This document shows, piece by piece, positions 33,291-42,333 of a stretch of 64,000 nucleotides of DNA. The notes below the pieces were generated by a model. The model had not been told where the DNA came from. It made no database searches and was given only the letters and a program-made list of their open reading frames with translations. The position numbers were made by a program, and so were the translations under genes. Source of the DNA: Halorussus lipolyticus (GTDB lineage Archaea; Halobacteriota; Halobacteria; Halobacteriales; Haladaptataceae); the NCBI RefSeq assembly GCF_029338375.1, contig NZ_CP119806.1, positions 23,026 to 87,025 on the forward strand. Direction: 5' to 3'. The number at the start of each line of letters is the position of its first letter. Within the stretch, counting starts at the first letter, position 1.

Positions 33291-34001
33291 TCACTCCTCA
33301 TTCGCGGGGTCCGCTGGCATCGTCTCCGTCTCTTTGGGGTCGGGAAGGTCCATCTGGTCGTGGACATCAGGGAAGAGATACTCGAAGTAGGGGTCGTGGT
33401 CACGTCCGACAGCGAGCGCGGGCACCAGCGCGTACACGATCAGCATCGCGTCGGCGTCCCGCACGTCGATATCGCTCGCGACCATCCGTTGGGTGGTCTT
33501 CCCTGCGAAGTGAAGTCCTGCGCCACGAAGTGCCGCGACGAGCTTGCCGATGCCATGCCGGTCAACAAAGTACTCAACGTCTTCGTCGACCTCCTGGAGC
33601 GCAAAGGCGTGGAGCACAGTCGGCGTGATGATAATTGGGAGCTGTTGCTCAACAAGGACGAGCGGCTCGGCAGTCAACTGCTGAGGCCGAGTCGCCTCAT
33701 CACGGTCGACAAGCCCGAGGTCAACCAGCCGATCGACGTATTCGTAGGTGGTTGATTTCGAGAGGTCGAGATCATCCATGACCTCTGGTGGCGTGACTGG
33801 CCCCCAATAGCAGACGTACACGTACACACGAGCGAGTGCTGGCTGATTGAGAAGCTCGACAACTGTCTCTAATCCAGGGGCATTTCTGGCAAGCGCTTCC
33901 GGTGTCAGCGTCTCCTCATTCAACACGTCGGTTGGTGGTGGGTCACGGATGTCGATTCCTCCGTCTGGAAGAACGCGGTTTCGCTGTGGTAGGTGAGTCA
34001 T
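33291..34001 (-). CDS. DUF7437-like MarR-type HTH protein, 236 aa
   Basis: The preferred start is ATG 34001 (MTHLPQRNRVL); ATG 34022 or 34046 would lengthen it. A winged helix lies at LARVYVYVCYWGPVTPPEVMDDLDLSKSTTYEYVDRLVDLGLVDRD, followed by a C-terminal domain of unknown function (YFVDRHGIGKLVAALRGAGLHFAGKTTQRM). I recall this layout as DUF7437. Directly upstream of the PIN gene, it is the probable regulator or antitoxin of the pair. Confidence 0.8.
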   Translation of the reverse strand: MTHLPQRNRVLPDGGIDIRDPPPTDVLNEETLTPEALARNAPGLETVVELLNQPALARVYVYVCYWGPVTPPEVMDDLDLSKSTTYEYVDRLVDLGLVDRDEATRPQQLTAEPLVLVEQQLPIIITPTVLHAFALQEVDEDVEYFVDRHGIGKLVAALRGAGLHFAGKTTQRMVASDIDVRDADAMLIVYALVPALAVGRDHDPYFEYLFPDVHDQMDLPDPKETETMPADPANEE

Positions 34002-34114
34002 ATCTACTAGTTCAAAGTCCATGAACTTCAGACTACTGGTGGTCAATGGTATTCTCTCTACTGTCGTACTATTCGTGTTCTCAAGCTATCGTAGTTCCCA
34101 AAGTCTCGTCCAAG

Positions 34115-34143
34115 GTGCGCCTCACCCTTCAGGCGCACAAAAA
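34115..34143 (-). promoter_or_regulatory. Leader hairpin plus A-run, copy g
   Basis: GTGCGCCT (34115-34122) and AGGCGCAC (34131-34138) are perfect arms followed by AAAAA. It sits between the primase-like gene and the leftward DUF7437-PIN unit, about 90-115 bp before the latter's start. Confidence 0.6.
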
Positions 34144-34146
34144 CGA

Positions 34147-35409
34147 TTACTCAGAGTCGTTTCCGAACAATCGCTTCGTCCGCCCCCAGACAGACTCCGA
34201 CTGTGATTCTTCATCGTCTCGATTCCCACCACCAACAACAGGCTCCTCGTGGGTTTGATCTGTCGCTTGGTCACGCTCCGTGAGTTCAATTGTGAGTCGC
34301 TCAACTTCTGCTTCGAGTTCCTCAATACGCTCGTTCTTCCATTCGAGAAGCGTCTCTAGCTCCTCGACACGCTCGGTTAACAGCCGATTCTTCTCGGTGA
34401 GATACGCTTGACTCCGCTTAGACCCGTCACGGCCAGCATCGGCAGAGGAGTCCCCAGTCGAGGTAGAGTCCTGAGGCGAGTCCTCTCTCGGTTCTAGGTC
34501 GTAGAACGCCGACGTATTCCCTACTGCTCGCTCAATCGTCTTCTCGCCGTACGTTGAGCCATCGGCGTAGTGGACCTCATCCCATTTGTCACGAAGTAAC
34601 CCCGACTGGCGGAACAATTCGTCCATCCGTGTGTGGTCGCCACCAGTCCAGAACGCCAGCATGTTGCAGAGCGCCATATCAGCCTCCGACTGACTATCGT
34701 ATCCACCCGTATTCCCCTTCCAAAGACGCTCAAACTTCGCGCCATTCGACGCATTCATCGCCTTCTCCAGCAACTCCTCGTCCGCAAGATCCACATCGAC
34801 GCTGGATGGTCCATTCGTCGTGGACTCTTCGTCAGTGCTCTCACGCCGGTCAGGTTCGGCCTCCGAACTATCGTCGGTGTCTTGGACGTACTCACGATGA
34901 ATGGCCGTGAGCGCGTCCTGCCGTCGTGCAACACACGACGGCGTCTCCTCGACGTGATCACCGGTCACAGTAAAGAAGCGCGCCGTCTCGTACAACTCGA
35001 AACTCCCACGCCGATTCCGACCATCAGGGAGGCCACCCTTGATGAGCACGTGGTAGCCAGTTCCGGATGGTGAGACCTCTGTGTACGAATCGAGACGCTC
35101 AATAATGTCACGTGCCGCCTCGTCAACCTCCTCGGTTTCGGGGTCCCGACAGTCGTCGAGGTCCACCCCCACAATTGGATCATCATCGGTGAACACGAAC
35201 CCGACGCCATCAGCATTCCCCGATTCGACGTAGTCAAACGCGGTCTCGACCCCCGTCCATGTCTCCGAGTCCGTCGAGGACGCGAACCTACCCGATCCGG
35301 GTGTTACTGGAATCTTCGTCGCCTTCCCATCCCGTTGCTCCTCCTTCCAGCACACCCATTGCTCGCGTTCACACAACTCGTCTGGTAGGACATTTACATC
35401 AACACTCAC
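34147..35409 (-). CDS. Primase-polymerase-like replication protein (NrS-1-type), 420 aa
   Basis: The N-terminal half matches plasmid/phage prim-pol proteins: WVCWKEEQRDGKATKIPVTP, then VGFVFTDDDPIVGVDLDDCRD with the acidic catalytic cluster, and SPSGTGYHVLIKGGLP. A helicase-binding-type region (MNASNGAKFERLWKGNTGGYDSQSEADMALCNMLAFWTGGDHTRMDELF) follows, then a coiled coil at 330-375. It could prime replication of this element. The upstream spacer holds an iteron-like palindrome cluster, the usual place for an origin or autoregulatory operator. Confidence 0.8.
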   Translation of the reverse strand: MSVDVNVLPDELCEREQWVCWKEEQRDGKATKIPVTPGSGRFASSTDSETWTGVETAFDYVESGNADGVGFVFTDDDPIVGVDLDDCRDPETEEVDEAARDIIERLDSYTEVSPSGTGYHVLIKGGLPDGRNRRGSFELYETARFFTVTGDHVEETPSCVARRQDALTAIHREYVQDTDDSSEAEPDRRESTDEESTTNGPSSVDVDLADEELLEKAMNASNGAKFERLWKGNTGGYDSQSEADMALCNMLAFWTGGDHTRMDELFRQSGLLRDKWDEVHYADGSTYGEKTIERAVGNTSAFYDLEPREDSPQDSTSTGDSSADAGRDGSKRSQAYLTEKNRLLTERVEELETLLEWKNERIEELEAEVERLTIELTERDQATDQTHEEPVVGGGNRDDEESQSESVWGRTKRLFGNDSE

Positions 35410-35529
35410 TCGAAGTCACCTCGCATGGCTCTCGCCCCAAGCGAGCCACCAGAAACTACCCACCATCTCTCTTCCCTCTTTCAATCCGCGAGTTCCAACG
35501 GGGACCCCCCGTTCTATAGTAGTTGGTTT

Positions 35530-35710
35530 TTGCTGTAACAGAATCTGCCGTCCTGACGTACACTCCATGAACTGCGTTTGAACAGCATTTACGGCATTTC
35601 GAAGGGCTGGTTTACGTGTTACGGCAATCCACCTATTGCCGTAACACGACGCCGTCTTGCGTTTTTCCCGAGATTGCTGGCCGACGGACATCTGGGCCTG
35701 TTGCCGTAAC
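35530..35710. repeat. Iteron/dif-like cluster with 32-bp palindrome
   Basis: The core is GTGTTACGGCAAT (35616-35628), a 6-bp spacer CCACCT, and ATTGCCGTAACAC (35635-35647): perfect 13-bp arms. Related half-sites lie at 35530-35540 (TTGCTGTAACA), 35588-35597 (TTTACGGCAT) and 35701-35710 (TTGCCGTAAC). The spacer lies just upstream of the primase-like gene. Arm and 6-bp spacing also resemble tyrosine-recombinase core sites. Confidence 0.75.
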
Positions 35711-35758
35711 GTAGAATGCTGTTTGAGGCGTTCACCTAGCTCAAAATGGCTGAATCCG

Positions 35759-38700
35759 CTATTCATCTTCTTCCTCCTGTTGTTGGAGTGCGATGCCATC
35801 GTAGCACCGCACTTGTGACCCACCTTTCCGCTCAGTTGTTCGCTCGAAGGTCACGTGATTGCCGAGACGACGACCGAACCAACTCTTTGAGTCCGGATCT
35901 ACATCATGGGTGTCAGCCCACGTTTCGTAGACCGTGTACACCTCTGCAGAGGTGACTGATTCGGCTTCGTCCTCACGGACACATTCGGCTGCAAAGCGCC
36001 CGATTGCGGCGTCCGGATCTTCCTTCCAGTTCTCATCCTGTAAAGGAGTTGCAGACACCTCAAAGTCGTCAGAAGTAGGTTCATCCGGTGTCTCCGGTTC
36101 TGTAGTCACTGGACTCCGACCAGACTGGGTTCCATTCTTAAATGAGTCTGGAGAGCCAACGGTAAACGATGTGTCGAGCAGGGATTGGATTGAACTCGTT
36201 GTACCGTTTCTGTAGAACACCGGGTCACCATCCATCGGGAGGATAACGATTCCATACGCATCATTCCCGTAGGTTGGGTGTGGAAGCTCATCCTCGGGGA
36301 CGAACGGCTTTTTGACGGGAACCCAGTTCTCCTCAAATGCGGCTTTTGACTCGTAGGTAGATGTCTCGCCGCGAGCGTGAACGAGGTACTCGTTTGCAGT
36401 CTGGTCGTAGCTGTATATCGCTGGCACTCGGTCCTTAGTTACGGACGCAATCGATGACGTTCGAAGATGCTCCGTTCCAGTCTCGTCCCGGAGGATGATG
36501 CAATCATCCTCCTGCACCCAAACGGTACGGTTTGTATCAGTTTCTTCTGCGATAGGACGGACGGCGGTAACTCCGCCGTCTTCGGTCGCACCACCGTTGA
36601 ACGTGAGGTTAGAGTCGTGCGTGTAGAATTGTGTTTCACCACTCTGGAGGTGTCTGACTGGTGGAGAGAGAATTCCTTCAACTCGTTCGGCCCAGGCCGT
36701 TTTCGACGAACCGGGACGAACGATGAACAGCGGTATTTCCGCTGTCTTCTGGGCTTTCTGGAAATTCGTCAGCACCTTTACGGGGTTCTCTGGTGTTGTC
36801 GTCTCGACCTCGATTGCGAACGTCTCCTCGATGTCCGGGTGGGTCGCTCGTGCGTCGGGTTTCTCACTTCCGTCTTGAGAGAGTATCGTGACGGTGAACC
36901 CGAGCGCCGTCAATTCCGCTTCGATTTCGAGGAGTGCATCGTCGTGGTCACTTCCTCCGGCGGCTTGGACGCTTCCAGTATCCGGGGTCGCTACGTCTTC
37001 ACCCGCCTCGGTGAGTCGGATGACAATCTCGTCGGTATCGATATCGACGGTTGTCTCAAGGAACCGCGAGCGCTGGCGAATTGCCGCTAGCTCCTCGTAC
37101 GACGGTGCGTCTGCGTCGACATCTTCGAAGAAATACCGGAGCTCATCATCGACTGTTTCGACTGCAACCAATCCATTTTCCTCCCGAACGTCCTCTCGAA
37201 GTTGGATACTCCGCACGACCTTCGAGATAGCAACATCCAACTCGTCGTCGCTTATATCGAGGATGTCATGCAGTTCCGCAGGTGTGTCTGTGCGTGGCTC
37301 ACCAGTCGTTTCGGGAACCCCGTATTCCTCTTGAACGCGTTCGTGTATCGCCGACAGCGTCTCGGTGAACTGTTGTTCTTCTCGTGGTGTGAGCGGGTGG
37401 TCACTCTCGGGGTGGCCTGCTGGAATCGGGAGGGGTTTGAGACTGAACGGATACGGACCGGTCTTCCCGAATGTCGGACTTGGCAAGTTGGCGATCCATT
37501 CACCACGAGGGAGCGACCGAATCCGGTTGGCGAAATCGTCCGGGTCCATCTCCTCGTGAGCCATCGCTCGGGCTAACTCTCGGTCGACGTTGACGTTCCC
37601 GACGAGCGAACTCCCGATGTTGTTGAGGACGTTCAAGTACATCCGCCGACCGCCTGCTGATTCGATTTGTTCGGGAAACTGCATCGCCAACCCAACCGAA
37701 AGCCGAAAACTCCGTCCTTTTTCTAGCAGGTCATTCATGATGTCGGAGACCACGAGTGATGCCGCCTCGTCGATGAATAGGTTGACTACGTAGTCGTCCG
37801 GATACTGGCCAACGTTCTGCTTGCGTTCTTTGAGCGCATCTTGGAGATTGCTCAGTATCAGGCCAGTCATCAAGTGCGCACCGTCGTCGCGCAAATCGCC
37901 AAGGTCGAATATGATGACCGTATCCTCGTCAAGGATATCCCGAAAGTCGAATCGATTCTCGGTGTTATTGAACACCCGGCGCAGATGGCTATTCTGCGAA
38001 ATATACGCAAGACGATTCCCGACACCACCCACCACGTTCTTGAACGCACGCTCATCAAGGTCGAGTTGCCGTCGAATCATCCGGGTATCTTCCTCATCGC
38101 TCGACTGGGGAGCCTGCTCAAAGTCGGGGTTCGGTGGCCCTGCATTCTGAAGTTGGTCAACGGCGTTTTCTAGTTGCCGGTGGGCGAAATAGTCGACTGA
38201 CTCTCGGTAAACACCGTTCTCACGGCCGTGTTCCTCGTCAAAGAGCGCCTTGATAAGAGTCTTCATCAGGTTATTCGACACGGTGACTCGGTCATATTTG
38301 TCTTCGCCCATTGCGAGCTTCAGAATCTCTTCGTAGTGGTCGGCCTTGCGTTGGACAGCATCGACACGCCGTCGGCCGTTTGCTAGCGAAGAGGTGAGGT
38401 TGAAAAACGAGAAGCCGGGAAGTGTATTCGGGATATCGAAGTGAATCACGTTCTCTTCGAGGTCGGTCATTCCGAACCGGCGGGCATGGGCACGCATGTA
38501 GTTCGTGGCCATCCCGTCTCCTTTCCGGTCGATAAGAATGGTTGGCCCGCTCGTATTCTCGTATAGCGAGAGAGAACTGTTACTCGCTAAAATTGACTTT
38601 CCTGACCCTGTCGTTCCGTATATGCCGTAGTGGACTGGCAACAAACTCGACGGGATGTGTACGGGGATATCTTCGGGTTCACCGTCTTCGTCGAGCGCGT

Positions 38701-40141
38701 AGCCGATTGCCATTCCATCACGGAACTCACGCATCAAGTCCGGGTGTGGACGTGGGAGTGGGTTGCGACTCCGTTGTTCCGCCCGTGTTCCCCGGACCCC
38801 TTCGACGCTGAGTTGTTCACTCGATGGGACGAGAATGAAGTTCGCGAGTTCGTCTGCATTCAACACGAGGTCGGGCCGGGTCTTTCCGCTATCCGTCAGG
38901 AGTTCTCGGTTGAGAATGCGTTTGAGGGCCTTGCGAGCGTTCTTCGTTTTGGTCTTCTGTCGCCAGCCAGCGTGACGGAATCGCTGGCCTTCAACCTCGT
39001 AGAATTTCCCATCAAGCGGGTCGAAGACTGGGGCGAGCGACTCCATCTTCGACTCTAGTTTCGCCGTGGCATCCTCGCTCGTTAGGACTGTAACTGCTCG
39101 TAGGTTGACCGTGAACGTTCGCTTTGGGTCCTTCTCGGAGATCCGCTTAATGCGGTCCTCCACAATCTCACCTAATTCTCGGTCTTCAGTATCGATGGAT
39201 TCACCTTCGAGTAGTGGTCCGATCCATCGCTGACTCCATGTATCCCGACCGTCTTTCAGGTCCTCTTGTCGAAGCTCTGCGTCCGAAACCCAACTCGGTC
39301 GGCGCTGGAAGAGCGCTTGGAATCCAATCGGATGCTCGGAGCTACTTAGCTCGTCGATGAGCGCCGCTAGTGGTGTTCCTGTCGACTCACTCGCCGAGTC
39401 GGATGTCGTGGACTCTGAGTCAGTATCGTGGGTAAGCGTCGTCATCCAGTCGTCTTTCCGAGTGGCGACACCACACCACCGCACACCTATCGGTTGGAGG
39501 TAGTCAATCGCTTGGCGAGCCAGAATCGTGCCATCCGTCGTGAGTGTTGGCTTCCGAACCGAGGTCGGTAGAAAACCCTCGGAGCCCGTCTCTTGAGCGT
39601 CGGTTTGGAAGAGACCTGTCTCGGTCTCGACCACGGTATCGGCATCTGAATCGATGCCAACTTCAGTCGATTCTGACAGTTCCGCAGAGGTATCTACGGT
39701 GTTCGAATCAGGCTCGGTGGAGGTATCTGAGTCACTCTCGACCTGCTCGTCCTCGGAGAACTCGTAGAGCAATTGACCGCTATCGAGGCTCTCCCTGAAC
39801 TCTTCGCGTTCGTATTCGGTTGGTGGAATGAGCTTTGTCGCGGGGTCGATCTCGGCCGGGTTGATGTCGAACGTCGACGGATAGATAGAGCGAAGCCGTC
39901 GTTCGAGAATATCGAGATGATCGTCCGCCCCGTAGTAGAACTCGACAGGAGCATCCCGTCCTTCACTAATCGCCAGAAACTCGAAGCGAAGGGGCTGTGC
40001 CGATTTGAGTGGGTTCACTCTCTCAAGAAGGCCAGATGCCTCATCAGTCGTCAATTTGTGAAGGCTGGCGAGGACCGTTGAGACCTTGCTGGCTGGAAGT
40101 TCCTCGGAGGTTGGTGTGACGCGAAGGTATTCGCGTTTCAT
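35759..40141 (-). CDS. VirD4/HerA-like conjugation ATPase, 1460 aa
   Basis: Walker A YGTTGSGKSILA is near residues 505-516 and Walker B VVNLFIDEAASL near 785-796, with the VirD4/TraD-like helical insertion between them. The N-terminal 450 residues and the 500-residue C-terminal part are haloarchaeal additions; the latter includes an Asp/Glu-x-Lys-like segment (EETFAIEVETTTPENPVKVLTN) that might be a nuclease-type fold. It probably pumps DNA or couples the relaxase to the channel. Its ATG overlaps the stop of the VirB4-like gene by 4 bp. A truncated paralogue is at 12817-13344. Confidence 0.85.
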   Translation of the reverse strand: MKREYLRVTPTSEELPASKVSTVLASLHKLTTDEASGLLERVNPLKSAQPLRFEFLAISEGRDAPVEFYYGADDHLDILERRLRSIYPSTFDINPAEIDPATKLIPPTEYEREEFRESLDSGQLLYEFSEDEQVESDSDTSTEPDSNTVDTSAELSESTEVGIDSDADTVVETETGLFQTDAQETGSEGFLPTSVRKPTLTTDGTILARQAIDYLQPIGVRWCGVATRKDDWMTTLTHDTDSESTTSDSASESTGTPLAALIDELSSSEHPIGFQALFQRRPSWVSDAELRQEDLKDGRDTWSQRWIGPLLEGESIDTEDRELGEIVEDRIKRISEKDPKRTFTVNLRAVTVLTSEDATAKLESKMESLAPVFDPLDGKFYEVEGQRFRHAGWRQKTKTKNARKALKRILNRELLTDSGKTRPDLVLNADELANFILVPSSEQLSVEGVRGTRAEQRSRNPLPRPHPDLMREFRDGMAIGYALDEDGEPEDIPVHIPSSLLPVHYGIYGTTGSGKSILASNSSLSLYENTSGPTILIDRKGDGMATNYMRAHARRFGMTDLEENVIHFDIPNTLPGFSFFNLTSSLANGRRRVDAVQRKADHYEEILKLAMGEDKYDRVTVSNNLMKTLIKALFDEEHGRENGVYRESVDYFAHRQLENAVDQLQNAGPPNPDFEQAPQSSDEEDTRMIRRQLDLDERAFKNVVGGVGNRLAYISQNSHLRRVFNNTENRFDFRDILDEDTVIIFDLGDLRDDGAHLMTGLILSNLQDALKERKQNVGQYPDDYVVNLFIDEAASLVVSDIMNDLLEKGRSFRLSVGLAMQFPEQIESAGGRRMYLNVLNNIGSSLVGNVNVDRELARAMAHEEMDPDDFANRIRSLPRGEWIANLPSPTFGKTGPYPFSLKPLPIPAGHPESDHPLTPREEQQFTETLSAIHERVQEEYGVPETTGEPRTDTPAELHDILDISDDELDVAISKVVRSIQLREDVREENGLVAVETVDDELRYFFEDVDADAPSYEELAAIRQRSRFLETTVDIDTDEIVIRLTEAGEDVATPDTGSVQAAGGSDHDDALLEIEAELTALGFTVTILSQDGSEKPDARATHPDIEETFAIEVETTTPENPVKVLTNFQKAQKTAEIPLFIVRPGSSKTAWAERVEGILSPPVRHLQSGETQFYTHDSNLTFNGGATEDGGVTAVRPIAEETDTNRTVWVQEDDCIILRDETGTEHLRTSSIASVTKDRVPAIYSYDQTANEYLVHARGETSTYESKAAFEENWVPVKKPFVPEDELPHPTYGNDAYGIVILPMDGDPVFYRNGTTSSIQSLLDTSFTVGSPDSFKNGTQSGRSPVTTEPETPDEPTSDDFEVSATPLQDENWKEDPDAAIGRFAAECVREDEAESVTSAEVYTVYETWADTHDVDPDSKSWFGRRLGNHVTFERTTERKGGSQVRCYDGIALQQQEEEDE

Positions 40142-42333
40142 CGCGGTCGGTCCACCTCCGACCCGCCGTCCGTTTCTGTCTCGACACCCGGGCTCGAATT
40201 ACTCGAAGCCCGCTGTTGGAGGTCCTCACGGAACGCTTGAACCTCCGGATCGACTGCATCTCGGTCCGCACCGGGAAGTGATTCTCGTGTCTGTTCGGTC
40301 GGGTCGAAATCGATAACCTGTTTTTCTTTGTCCATTGCTTGGACCTTGATGCCGCGCCATTCACCGTCAACGCCGACGAGCGCCTCAGAGAACCCAGCAT
40401 CCTCGTTACCCGGAACCGCATCCTGCACGTAGCGCATCTGTGCGTAATTCAAGCCGAACTCGTCGGCCCACTCCTCGTCCATCCCGTCCAACCGATGGAA
40501 CTGCTTGACGGCACACTGATCGAGGATGGCTTCAGCTTGGGCGTGTTCGAAGAACTCGTCGACAGTCTGGGTAACCAGTCGAATCGAGAGGTCGTGATGA
40601 CGGTGGTGCCGGAACACCGTTTCGAGGAACGCCAGACTTGCGGCGTCCTGCATGATGTACCGCGCCTCGTCGATGTAGAACACGACTTCCTTGTCCGTCT
40701 CTTTCGCTCGTTCGTACACGAGCGAGATGAGCAACTGCATCGTCAGCGCCGTGCTACTGTCGACGCTGCCTTCCTGCTGGGCAAGGTCAAGGTAAATGAC
40801 CTTCTCGTCGCGGATGTCGAACTCCGAGGATTTCCCGAGGTTGGCGTGGCGACCATCGTCCTCGAAGGGGCGAAGCTGGTCCAACAGCCACGTCGCGTCC
40901 TCGCGGATCTTTCCAGCCTCTTCGTCAGACCGGACGACGAACTCCTCGGGGTCGTCAACCATGTCCTCGAAGACGTCCATCATCTCCCGGATGGTCGGGC
41001 TGAGGTTGCTGTGCGTCGAGATATCGTCGGTGATGTCGTTGCGCTTGTAGGCGCGCTTCAGGCCGAGTTCGAGCGTTGTCCGACGGTCACCGAGCGAGAT
41101 ACCGCGTAGTGCGAAGAAGTTCGTCAGGAAGCTCATCGCGTCGTCGAGCTTCTCGTTGAACGGACTCGCGTCCTCACCCATCGCTCGCTGAACGTGCTCG
41201 GGTGTCTGGCGAATCTCTAGGGGATTCAGGCCGAGTGTCCCACCGACGGTGATGCGTTTCGCATCGAGGGCTTCGGAGACGCCTGCCCAGTTGTTGAGCG
41301 GTTCGAGAATGATGCCGATGCGGTCCTTGCTCTGTTCGATGGAACGGATGAAGTTCTGTTTGGAACTGAACGACTTCCCCGAGCCGGTGTCGCCGACGGT
41401 GAACATCGCGTACCCGTTGTCACGGGCGAACGGGTCGATGACGACGGGGCTCTGGTTGTCCTTGTGAATCCCGAACTCGACTCCGTCCTCCTCGAGGATG
41501 GTCGCATTATGCGGCGACGAGAGCAGGGCGCCAACGGCTCCACCAAGGGCGATAGATTCTCGCCCGAATACGTTGTCTCCGATGGGGGCTGCCGACTGCA
41601 GCGCGAGGTCCTGCCGACAAATCGCGGTCTTCGGCGTGAGATTCGCCGGGTCGTCACGGAGAGCACTCTTGACCTTCTGGACCGAATCCCGGAGGTCCTC
41701 CTTGTCGTCGGCGCGAACCGTGACGAACATTCCCTGGTCGAAGACGTTCGCTCCGCTCTCGACGGCTTTGTAGGTCGCAGCGGCTTCGTTTGCTCGTTCC
41801 TGTAGATACGCACTACGGACGCTCTGTTCGAGGTCGGCGTCGACTTGGAGGTCATCAGCGATATCCTGTAGTTCGTTCCGCGCTCGTTGCTGGTTCTTCG
41901 GGGTGATGTGCGCTGTGAGATCGAACTCAACGTCAGTCAACTCGAAGAGGTCGCTCAGATAGCCGTCGCTCGGGTAATCGGCGTAGTCGGCCATGTATAG
42001 TGTCGTCGTCCACTGCTCGCCAACGCGTGCGGCGCGTGTCCCCCACTCGATGGCTGCTGGCGCAGTTACCGTCTTGTGTGACTCGGACATATCGTCAAGG
42101 AGTTGGCCCTCTGCGTGGCCCTCCTCAAGCATCTCCTCGTCAAGAACATCCGAGAAGTCAACTTCTGGCTCGTCGGCGGCGGTGTGCCGGTCCCAGAGGA
42201 GTTTACCGGCGACTCCGAGGACCACAACCAGTAGGAGATAAACCGACGCACCTCCGGGTGACGTTGGGTTCAGAAGCCACTCTGTGAGCTGGCTGAAGGT
42301 CCCGCCACCCGCCTGCAGGACGACGTTACGCAT
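40138..42333 (-). CDS. VirB4-like conjugation ATPase, 731 aa
   Basis: Has one N-terminal membrane helix (SVYLLLVVVLGVAGKLLW), Walker A FTVGDTGSGKSFSS near residues 311-324, Walker B EVVFYIDEARYIM near 547-559, and a TQTVDEFF sensor-like element. This is the canonical VirB4/TraC family, the ATPase that energises pilus assembly and DNA transfer. It overlaps the next gene upstream by 8 bp and the ATPase downstream by 4 bp, so it is the centre of a tight leftward operon. Confidence 0.92.
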   Translation of the reverse strand: MRNVVLQAGGGTFSQLTEWLLNPTSPGGASVYLLLVVVLGVAGKLLWDRHTAADEPEVDFSDVLDEEMLEEGHAEGQLLDDMSESHKTVTAPAAIEWGTRAARVGEQWTTTLYMADYADYPSDGYLSDLFELTDVEFDLTAHITPKNQQRARNELQDIADDLQVDADLEQSVRSAYLQERANEAAATYKAVESGANVFDQGMFVTVRADDKEDLRDSVQKVKSALRDDPANLTPKTAICRQDLALQSAAPIGDNVFGRESIALGGAVGALLSSPHNATILEEDGVEFGIHKDNQSPVVIDPFARDNGYAMFTVGDTGSGKSFSSKQNFIRSIEQSKDRIGIILEPLNNWAGVSEALDAKRITVGGTLGLNPLEIRQTPEHVQRAMGEDASPFNEKLDDAMSFLTNFFALRGISLGDRRTTLELGLKRAYKRNDITDDISTHSNLSPTIREMMDVFEDMVDDPEEFVVRSDEEAGKIREDATWLLDQLRPFEDDGRHANLGKSSEFDIRDEKVIYLDLAQQEGSVDSSTALTMQLLISLVYERAKETDKEVVFYIDEARYIMQDAASLAFLETVFRHHRHHDLSIRLVTQTVDEFFEHAQAEAILDQCAVKQFHRLDGMDEEWADEFGLNYAQMRYVQDAVPGNEDAGFSEALVGVDGEWRGIKVQAMDKEKQVIDFDPTEQTRESLPGADRDAVDPEVQAFREDLQQRASSNSSPGVETETDGGSEVDRPR

